From Candidatus Omnitrophota bacterium (GTDB taxonomy: Bacteria; Omnitrophota; Gorgyraeia; Zapsychrales; Zapsychraceae), in NCBI GenBank assembly GCA_016217585.1, contig JACRHQ010000124.1, positions 1-8,792 of the forward strand: a stretch of DNA of 8,792 bases, given 5' to 3'. Position numbers and translations under genes: made by a program. Below, piece after piece: positions 1 through 4,908 of the stretch. The notes below the pieces were generated by a model that was not told where the DNA came from, did not search any database, and saw only the letters and a list, made by a program, of their open reading frames with translations. How positions within the stretch are numbered: position 1 is the first letter of the stretch; every line of letters starts with the position of its first letter.

Positions 1-393
1 CAGGGCGGACTTCTCGTCCTCCTGCAATTTGGCCAGCCGGACGTTGATGTCTTTTTCCTTGCGCTCCAGAAGGTCGACCCGCTTGTCCAGGTTCTCTTCT
101 TTCTGCTGGACGCGTTTCTCGCAGGTCAGGATCTCTTCGCGGCGCTGTTTGCTCTCGGCCTCAAAGTCCTGGCGCAATTTGATCATGAGATCCTTGCCTT
201 GCAGCTCGATCTCTTTCTTGCGCCCCTCCGCCTCCTTCGCGGCGGATTCGACAAGGTTTCTGGCCTTCTGCCCGGCCTCTTTCAGTTTGCGGCCGGCAAA
301 AAACCAGCGGACCAGATCGCCGGCGAATAAAGAAATAACAAAAAAAAGAAACATACTGACACTGCGCAAATATATTCTTAGTTCTTCGAACAT
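1..393 (-). CDS. rny: Ribonuclease Y, N-terminal part (cut by window edge)
   Basis: This is the first 131 codons of RNase Y, the membrane-anchored endoribonuclease that starts mRNA decay in many bacteria. The open frame continues past base 1, so the KH and HD catalytic domains lie outside the window. Residues 12-25 are a hydrophobic segment that would anchor the protein in the inner membrane, followed by a basic stretch (about 30-45). From about residue 44 onward the chain is a charged coiled coil rich in E, K, R and Q, with the family-typical QQKEENLDKR at 96-105 and KDLMIKLRQDFEAE near 67-80, both closely resembling the Bacillus RNase Y coiled coil. The ATG at 391-393 is well supported: GGAGGAGGAG (401-410) sits 7 bases upstream. 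About 12 residues precede the membrane segment, slightly more than usual. It follows the cyclo-ligase gene by 86 bases and is probably co-transcribed with it. The catalytic half is not visible, so the call rests on the N-terminus. Confidence 0.85.
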   Translation of the reverse strand, partial: MFEELRIYLRSVSMFLFFVISLFAGDLVRWFFAGRKLKEAGQKARNLVESAAKEAEGRKKEIELQGKDLMIKLRQDFEAESKQRREEILTCEKRVQQKEENLDKRVDLLERKEKDINVRLAKLQEDEKSAL

Positions 394-400
394 GGAAACA

Positions 401-410
401 CTCCTCCTCC
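401..410 (-). promoter_or_regulatory. Strong Shine-Dalgarno site for rny
   Basis: GGAGGAGGAG on the minus strand lies 7 bases before the ATG of rny. It is the clearest ribosome binding site in the window. Most other genes here have weak or no recognisable site, so it fixes the rny start and suggests efficient independent initiation. Confidence 0.8.
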
Positions 411-418
411 TTCAAATG

Positions 419-460
419 CCCCGGCCAAACCGGGGGCGGTCAAGACACAACAGCTGTGTC
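419..460 (-). other. Two small hairpins in the cyclo-ligase to rny gap
   Basis: The 86-base gap (394-479) holds two inverted repeats. One has arms 444-449 and 455-460 (GACACA / TGTGTC, 5-base loop). The other has arms 419-424 and 430-435 (CCCCGG / CCGGGG, 5-base loop) and ends 8 bases before the rny ribosome binding site. Neither is followed by a run of T on the minus strand, so they do not look like intrinsic terminators. They could be a 5' leader or processing structure for rny mRNA, or chance. The repeats are seen directly; any function is inference. Confidence 0.4.
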
Positions 461-479
461 ACCGGTAATTTTGGGAGAA

Positions 480-1046
480 TTAATTGACAAGAACGCTGGA
501 AACCGGAACGTCGTGCTCTTCTTGGAGGGGGAGGTGATCAACGATCTGAAAATCGAATGCCAAACCAATGGTCGGAGTGCGCGCGGACAACCCTTTCAGG
601 AAACGGTCATAATAGCCCTGCCCGCGGCCCAGGCGATGATTATGCCGGTCGAAGGCCACGCCGGGAACAATGACCAGGTCGAGCTCGTCCACGCTGAGCG
701 TTTTTTCCCTGGATGCTTCCCTGGGCTGCCTGACTCCGTAAGGGCCTATGGCGAGGTCTTCCTCTATTGATTCCACCACGGTCGGGATCATTCTTTTTTC
801 TTTTCGAACAATATAGGGTAATCCTATTCTTTTACCCAATTGTTGCGCGCGTTGCATCATTTCAAACGTGTCCACTTCCCCATCAAATGCCGCATAAAAC
901 AGTACGGTGAGCGCCCTCCTGAATTCCAGGCTCTTCAAAAGCTTGTCCAGAATAACCAAGCTTTTAGCTGATCGCTCTTCCTCCTTCTGTTTACGTAAAA
1001 GGGTTAATACCTTCTGTCTTAGTTCCTGTTTCGTCGGTGTATGCAC
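480..1046 (-). CDS. 5-formyltetrahydrofolate cyclo-ligase
   Basis: This 188-residue protein matches the usual length of 5-formyltetrahydrofolate cyclo-ligase (MTHFS, YgfA/Fau family). The cytosolic enzyme uses ATP to convert 5-formyl-THF to 5,10-methenyl-THF, returning the folate to the one-carbon pool. The family signature is clear: a basic N-terminal helix (about 7-25), FYAAFDGEVDT at 50-60 (usual form Y.PF.GEVDT), GPYGVRQP at 101-108, and VPGVAFDRHNHRLGRGQG at 127-144 followed by YYDRFL at 145-150. The start is probably GTG at 1044-1046: no in-frame ATG precedes the conserved region, and no convincing Shine-Dalgarno site is seen. A probable extended -10 promoter lies at 1085-1093, about 30-40 bases upstream. 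In proteobacteria the homologue ygfA sits directly downstream of 6S RNA; here rarA lies between the 6S-like RNA and this gene. The rny gene follows. Function is confident; the exact start is less so. Confidence 0.93.
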   Translation of the reverse strand: MHTPTKQELRQKVLTLLRKQKEEERSAKSLVILDKLLKSLEFRRALTVLFYAAFDGEVDTFEMMQRAQQLGKRIGLPYIVRKEKRMIPTVVESIEEDLAIGPYGVRQPREASREKTLSVDELDLVIVPGVAFDRHNHRLGRGQGYYDRFLKGLSARTPTIGLAFDFQIVDHLPLQEEHDVPVSSVLVN

Positions 1047-1084
1047 TGCGGTTCACAACGGTTCTTATTGCGCTAATGACGGTT

Positions 1085-1110
1085 ATTGTAACATTTTTCC
1101 ATGGGGTCAA
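1085..1110 (-). promoter_or_regulatory. Candidate promoter for the cyclo-ligase to rny operon
   Basis: On the minus strand, TGTTACAAT (1085-1093) is an extended -10 element (TG plus one base plus TACAAT). TTGACC at 1105-1110 resembles a -35 box, but the 14-base spacer is shorter than the ideal 17, so the extended -10 would have to do most of the work. Transcription would start near 1078, about 32 bases before the GTG start of the cyclo-ligase gene. The same TGTTA(T/C)AAT form occurs ahead of the 6S-like RNA. Inferred from motif and position only. Confidence 0.45.
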
Positions 1111-1115
1111 CAATA

Positions 1116-1145
1116 GAAGTTTTCATCTCTGAAGTTTTCATCTCC
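1116..1145. repeat. 15-bp tandem duplication at the rarA stop
   Basis: GAAGTTTTCATCTCT (1116-1130) is followed directly by GAAGTTTTCATCTCC (1131-1145), matching at 14 of 15 positions. The second copy spans the rarA stop codon (1138-1140). On the minus strand each copy contains GAGATGAAAACTTC, so an ATG overlaps the rarA stop as ATGA and opens a 22-codon frame ending at 1073. A small replication-slippage duplication is the simplest explanation. Confidence 0.85.
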
Positions 1146-2490
1146 CGCCCTTCCCCTTGAGCGACGCCATCCTTGCTTTAATGGCGCGTTCCTCGCCCAT
1201 ATCCGTCGGTTCATAGTAACGGGCGTCCAGCGGCATGTATTCCTGCTCGACATAATGACCTGCAAAATCATGCGCGTACTTATAATCCTGGCCATGCCCC
1301 AGACTCCTGGCCCCGCGGTAGGACGCGTCTTTCAGATGGACCGGGACTTCCTGAACTTTCCTGGATTTCACGTCTCCCAGGGCCTTTTCGATCCCGAGAT
1401 AAGCCGCGTTGGATTTGGGCGCGCAGGCGACATACACGGCCGCCTGGGCCAGCGGGATCCGCGCCTCGGGCATGCCGACAAATTCGGAAACTTGCAGCGC
1501 GGCGCCGGCGACCACCAGCGCCTGCGGGTCCGCGTTGCCGACGTCTTCGGCCGCGCAGATACAGATCCGCCGGGCGATAAACCGCGGGTCCTCCCCGGCA
1601 TAGATCATTTTCGCCATCCAGTACAACGCCGCGTCCGGGTCTGACCCGCGCATGGATTTGATAAAGGCGGAAGCCGTGTCGTAATGGGCGTCGCCGTCGC
1701 GGTCATAAACGACCTGTTTTTTCTGGATGGATTCCTCGGCGACCCGCGACGTAAAATGTATTGTCCCGTCGGTGGCGGGAGCGGTTGTCCGGCAGCCGAT
1801 CTCCAGGGCGTTAAGCGCCCGGCGGGCGTCGCCGTCGCAGGCCCCGGCCAAAAAAGCCAAGGCTTCCTCGTCGGCCCTGATGTTCATTGACCCCAGGCCG
1901 CGCTCCTTGTCTCCCACAGCCCTTTTTAAGATCGCGATGATTTCTTCCCGCGACAAAGGGTCCAGTTCAAAAACCATCGAACGCGACAGCAAAGGGCCGG
2001 TCAGGGAAAAAAACGGGTTAAAAACCGTGGCGCCGATTAAAACCAGACGGCCTTCCTCCAGGTCGGGCATTAAGACATCCTGCTGGGCCTTGTTAAACCG
2101 GTGAATCTCGTCGATAAAAAGGACGGTTTTGCGGCCTGTCGTCGCGTGGCGGTTCTGGCTGGAGGCGATCACCCGGCGCAGGTCGTCCACGTTGGCGGCG
2201 ACCGCGTTAAGCCGTTCCACGTGCGCTTTTGTCGTGCGGCTGATGCAATACGCGAGGGTCGTTTTTCCGGTGCCCGGCGGGCCGTAAAGGATCAGCGAGC
2301 TCAAACGGTCGGATTCGATCGCCCGGGGCAGCAATTTGCCTTTACCGACAATGTGTTCCTGCCCGATGAATTCTTCCAGGGATTGCGGGCGCATCCGGAC
2401 GCTTAGGGGGGCGTCCCGGGACGCGGCGTCCTCGTCGGAGACGGCAAACAAATTTTCCGATGTCGGCAATGGACGTGAACGTTTATTCAT
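1138..2490 (-). CDS. rarA: Replication-associated recombination protein A (RarA/MgsA AAA+ ATPase)
   Basis: RarA (MgsA, related to eukaryotic WRNIP1) is a clamp-loader-like AAA+ ATPase that acts on stalled replication forks and single-stranded DNA gaps. With the ATG at 2488-2490 the protein has 450 residues, normal for the family. Visible motifs: LSVRMRPQSLEEFIGQEH at 29-46, Walker A GPPGTGKTT at 70-78, Walker B VLFIDEIHRFN at 123-133, sensor 1 region LIGATVFNP at 151-159, arginine-finger region GPLLSRS at 165-171, sensor 2 GDARRALN at 220-227. The C-terminal tetramerisation half is typical (DGDAHYDTASAFIKSMRGS at 265-283, AGEDPRFIARR at 298-308, GMPEARIPLAQAAVY at 339-353). Sensor 1 normally reads GATTENP; here it is GATVFNP. 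A TTG start at 2524-2526 would add 12 residues without family similarity, so I prefer the ATG. No clear Shine-Dalgarno site or separate promoter is seen, so it may be transcribed by read-through from the 6S-like RNA upstream. Confidence 0.95.
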   Translation of the reverse strand: MNKRSRPLPTSENLFAVSDEDAASRDAPLSVRMRPQSLEEFIGQEHIVGKGKLLPRAIESDRLSSLILYGPPGTGKTTLAYCISRTTKAHVERLNAVAANVDDLRRVIASSQNRHATTGRKTVLFIDEIHRFNKAQQDVLMPDLEEGRLVLIGATVFNPFFSLTGPLLSRSMVFELDPLSREEIIAILKRAVGDKERGLGSMNIRADEEALAFLAGACDGDARRALNALEIGCRTTAPATDGTIHFTSRVAEESIQKKQVVYDRDGDAHYDTASAFIKSMRGSDPDAALYWMAKMIYAGEDPRFIARRICICAAEDVGNADPQALVVAGAALQVSEFVGMPEARIPLAQAAVYVACAPKSNAAYLGIEKALGDVKSRKVQEVPVHLKDASYRGARSLGHGQDYKYAHDFAGHYVEQEYMPLDARYYEPTDMGEERAIKARMASLKGKGGR

Positions 2491-2538
2491 CACTAAAACA
2501 AGGTAGGGAGGAATAAAATGAACCAAAATGAAGCTGTG

Positions 2539-2569
2539 GGGGTTTGTCCGCCTTTGGCGGACAAACCCC
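2539..2569 (-). terminator. 14-bp GC-rich hairpin after the 6S-like RNA (possible terminator)
   Basis: Arms 2539-2552 and 2556-2569 are perfectly complementary (GGGGTTTGTCCGCC with a 3-base loop). On the minus strand the hairpin starts at the 3' edge of the 6S-like RNA, and four of its bases (2566-2569) are also the outer end of that RNA's closing stem, so the two helices compete there. No continuous T run follows; only a T-rich stretch comes downstream, so termination may be incomplete and allow read-through into rarA 49 bases later. It could instead be a dispersed palindromic repeat of this genome. Confidence 0.55.
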
Positions 2570-2723
2570 GCGGGTGCCGTCGGGAAAGAATTTGATTAAA
2601 CCAATCTTAATCAAGTGGGAACCTCTCTGATCCTGTCCACAGACAGCCAGAAGTCAAGCCCCCTATTTTACAGTGTTGGTTTAAAAATACTTTCCCGGAC
2701 GCGCACCGCAGGGTTTAAAATTC
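2566..2723 (-). ncRNA. ssrS: 6S RNA candidate (regulator of RNA polymerase)
   Basis: This non-coding stretch folds like 6S RNA, which binds the sigma-70 RNA polymerase holoenzyme by mimicking an open promoter. The closing stem pairs 2690-2713 with 2566-2588: more than 20 base pairs with small bulges and one G-U pair. An apical hairpin has arms 2642-2646 and 2633-2637 (CTGTC / GACAG, 4-base loop) extended by TCTG / CAGA (2648-2651 with 2626-2629). Between them lies a large bubble. Its 3' side can form an 8-bp hairpin (2607-2614 with 2592-2599, TTGATTAA / TTAATCAA), as in E. coli 6S RNA. Alternatively 2676-2684 pairs perfectly with 2596-2604, lengthening the closing stem; the two are mutually exclusive. 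An extended -10 (2730-2738) gives a start near 2723, so length is about 158 nt, or about 185 with the following hairpin; both suit 6S. The position ahead of rarA and the cyclo-ligase gene agrees. No covariance search was possible, so another structured RNA cannot be excluded. Confidence 0.68.
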
Positions 2724-2729
2724 AGCCTT

Positions 2730-2738
2730 ATTATAACA
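2730..2738 (-). promoter_or_regulatory. Extended -10 promoter of the 6S-like RNA
   Basis: TGTTATAAT on the minus strand is a consensus -10 hexamer with the TG extension. It lies 42 bases or more beyond the pheT stop and about 7 bases before the predicted RNA start. No good -35 hexamer is found at 16-18 bases upstream (the 17-base position reads CCTTTT). The upstream DNA is rich in A and T, which may act as an UP-like element. This is the best promoter match in the window. Confidence 0.7.
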
Positions 2739-2779
2739 CAGAACAAAAATCAAAAAGGATAATTTGAAGGGACAAAGGG

Positions 2780-4810
2780 CTAGCGCTGGATTGCCCCCAG
2801 TTCACAGACAAAGGCGTGGACGATTTTCTCGTGGACCTCGTTGACTTCTTCCTCGCGCAACGTCCTCTCCTCGGACCTGTACCGCAGGGAAAAGACAATA
2901 CCCCGATTGCCGGCCGGAATTTTTTCTCCGCGGTATTCCCCGCTGAACTTGACGGCGTGGAGGATCCCCCGCCCCAGACGAAAGGCGGTCGCGCACACCT
3001 GTTGAAAGGACACGTCTATCCCGACGGCGAGGCTGACGTCGCGGACAACCGCGGGGAATTCGGGGACCGGCCGGCACATCCGCTCTTTGCCGAAAAACGG
3101 CCGCAATTCCTCAAGGTCGATCTGCGCGAAGAAGACGTTTTTCTGCCTGATGTCCCAGGCCTCCAGGGCTTCCTCATTGACTTTGCCCAGGAAGCCGGCC
3201 GTCACCCCCGCGACGGCAACTGAAACGCCTTGCCCCGGCACCAGAAAAACACAAGGGCTGGCCGCCATCCGGATCTCCTGCCCGCAGGCCCTGGCCAGCG
3301 TCTGTTCGACGATCCCCTTAATATCATAAAAATCAAACGCGCCCTTGCGGTTTTCGCGCCAGTCTTCCTCGTGCCGGCCCGCGAGGACAACCCCCAAGGC
3401 TTCCCGCTCGCCGGAAGCGGTGTAAATCTTCCCTGTTTCAAACAACTTCAAATTTTTCTGACCACGGTTGATGTTAAACGCCGCAACCGACAAAAGACTC
3501 GGCAAAAGCGACGGACGCAAGATCCCCTGGTCGCTCGCCAGAGGGTTCCGGATTTTTACCCCTCCCGGCTCCCCCTGCCCGGCCCGGGCAAGGCTCTTTT
3601 CACTGACCATCGCGTAGGTAACCGTCTCGTCCACGCCCTGCGCCAGGAGCAGCTCGCGGACGGCCTGCCGGAGTCCCCGGCGGGTCTCCGGGGCAATGGA
3701 CGCGGCGGGGACCGACGGGAGACTCACCGGCAAATTGTCGTACCCGATCACCCGCGCGATCTCCTCGACCACGTCGACCTCTTCCTTCAAATCGGCGCGG
3801 AACGCCGGCGGCCGCAGCCGCAGCGTGTCTTTTTTACCAGCGGCCGCCTGGAACCCAAGCTGCCGGAGGATCTTTTTGTAACGCGACGGCGCGAGCGAGA
3901 CGCCGAGAAACCCGTTCGCCTTGTTCGTGTCCAAAATAATTGCCGCGCTTTTCGGCCTCTTGCCGGCGGCGCGGACATCAGAGCGCCCCGCGACCGTCCC
4001 GCCGGCGCAATCCAGGACAAGACGGACCGCCCGGTCGGCCCCGGCCCCGGCGGCATCATAATCGACCCCGCGCTCGAACCGGTAAGACGACTCGCTGGAG
4101 ACACCCAGCCGTCGCGCCGCCTGGCGGATCAATACGGGATCAAAACAGGCGCTTTCCAGCAAGATATTTTTTGTCTCTCGGGTCACTTCCGTGTCCCTCC
4201 CTCCGATGACTCCCGCGACGGCGACCGGCCGCTTCTCGTCCGCGATGATCAGAATCGAAGGGTCCAGCTTCCGCTCGACCCCGTCGAGGGTGATGATCGT
4301 CTCGCCTTCCCGCGCCCGGCGGACAATGATCTTGCCTCCACAGAGCTTGTCATAATCGAAGGCGTGCAACGGCTGGCCGGTTTCCATCAGGCAAAAATTA
4401 GTGATATCCACCACATTATTGATACTCCGCGATCCTGTGGAACCAAGGCGACGCTTGATCCAGTCCGGCGCGTCAGCCACAGCAACATCGCGGATGAGCG
4501 TACCGATGTAGCGGGTGCACCCCTTTTTATCCAAGATCCGGATATCGCAGGGGCGGGAAGGGAACTTCAGCCCGGATGTCCTGACGGGTTTGAGCCGCGT
4601 GCTGAGGATGGCAGCGACTTCCCGCGCCATGCCGCGCATGTTCAGACAGTCGGGACGGTTGGGCGTGATCTCCAGCTCGAAGACCGTATCCCCGTCGACG
4701 GCCGTTATTTTTTCGACCTCAAACCCCGCCATCGTCAATTTGTGGGCGAGCTTTTCCGCCGAAACGCCGACGGTGACGTAATCTTTAAGCCAGTTGAGAC
4801 TGATTTTCAT
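2780..4810 (-). CDS. pheT: Phenylalanyl-tRNA synthetase beta subunit, short form without OB domain
   Basis: PheT is the beta chain of the alpha2-beta2 enzyme that charges tRNA-Phe; it edits mischarged Tyr-tRNA and binds the tRNA anticodon. At 676 residues it is about 120 shorter than typical bacterial PheT. The start MKISLNWLKDYV is canonical, but ITAVDGDTVFELEITPNRPDC (about 35-55) leads straight to the NRPDC motif, so the tRNA-binding OB (EMAP-II-like) insertion normally near residues 40-150 is absent. The rest is present: B3/B4 editing domain (about 85-270) with GQPLHAFD at 145-152 (editing His149), NILLES with Glu219 and SSYRFERGVD at 241-250; B5 domain (about 285-362) with acidic FRADLKEEVDVVEEIARVIG; catalytic-like core (about 380-570); C-terminal FDX-ACB anticodon-binding domain from PVPEFPAVVRDVSL at 581-594 to the end. 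The ATG at 4808-4810 has no clear ribosome binding site. The gene follows pheS by 95 bases, and the 6S-like RNA promoter lies just after its TAG stop. Confidence 0.96.
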   Translation of the reverse strand: MKISLNWLKDYVTVGVSAEKLAHKLTMAGFEVEKITAVDGDTVFELEITPNRPDCLNMRGMAREVAAILSTRLKPVRTSGLKFPSRPCDIRILDKKGCTRYIGTLIRDVAVADAPDWIKRRLGSTGSRSINNVVDITNFCLMETGQPLHAFDYDKLCGGKIIVRRAREGETIITLDGVERKLDPSILIIADEKRPVAVAGVIGGRDTEVTRETKNILLESACFDPVLIRQAARRLGVSSESSYRFERGVDYDAAGAGADRAVRLVLDCAGGTVAGRSDVRAAGKRPKSAAIILDTNKANGFLGVSLAPSRYKKILRQLGFQAAAGKKDTLRLRPPAFRADLKEEVDVVEEIARVIGYDNLPVSLPSVPAASIAPETRRGLRQAVRELLLAQGVDETVTYAMVSEKSLARAGQGEPGGVKIRNPLASDQGILRPSLLPSLLSVAAFNINRGQKNLKLFETGKIYTASGEREALGVVLAGRHEEDWRENRKGAFDFYDIKGIVEQTLARACGQEIRMAASPCVFLVPGQGVSVAVAGVTAGFLGKVNEEALEAWDIRQKNVFFAQIDLEELRPFFGKERMCRPVPEFPAVVRDVSLAVGIDVSFQQVCATAFRLGRGILHAVKFSGEYRGEKIPAGNRGIVFSLRYRSEERTLREEEVNEVHEKIVHAFVCELGAIQR

Positions 4811-4834
4811 AGAATGTCTTTTTGACCGCCTTCT

Positions 4835-4908
4835 ACCCCGCTTCGCGGGGTGATTTGTCTCTTTCTATTAATAAACTTCGTCCGCAGCTTAACGGTAGAG
4901 ACAAATCA
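4835..4908 (-). other. Double hairpin between pheS and pheT
   Basis: The 95-base gap (4811-4905) carries two adjacent inverted repeats. The first pairs 4897-4908 with 4851-4862 (TGATTTGTCTCT / AGAGACAAATCA, a perfect 12-bp stem around a 34-base loop) and includes the pheS stop codon (4906-4908). The second, with arms 4845-4851 and 4835-4841 (ACCCCGC / GCGGGGT, 3-base loop), abuts it; the shared base 4851 can pair in only one. There is no T run, so neither is a standard terminator. The pair could stabilise mRNA, attenuate pheT or adjust the subunit ratio. The repeats are seen directly; the roles are inference. Confidence 0.6.

Noticed and set aside
29..487. 152-codon plus-strand frame, Ser/Arg-rich
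   Set aside because: Antisense to the RNase Y coiled coil; the Ser, Arg and Leu richness is the mirror of GAG, AAG and CTG codons on the other strand.
2539..2762. SRP RNA, tmRNA, RNase P RNA or a T-box leader in the 2539-2762 gap
   Set aside because: No SRP GGAA tetraloop region, tmRNA tRNA-like end or RNase P core sequences are seen. A T-box would be expected before pheS and show a specifier loop and terminator; this element is after pheT.
3230..4825. 531-codon open frame on the plus strand
   Set aside because: It lies wholly antisense to pheT, whose protein is an unmistakable family member. The translation is rich in R, P, G and D with no recognisable domain, as expected for a shadow frame in GC-rich DNA.
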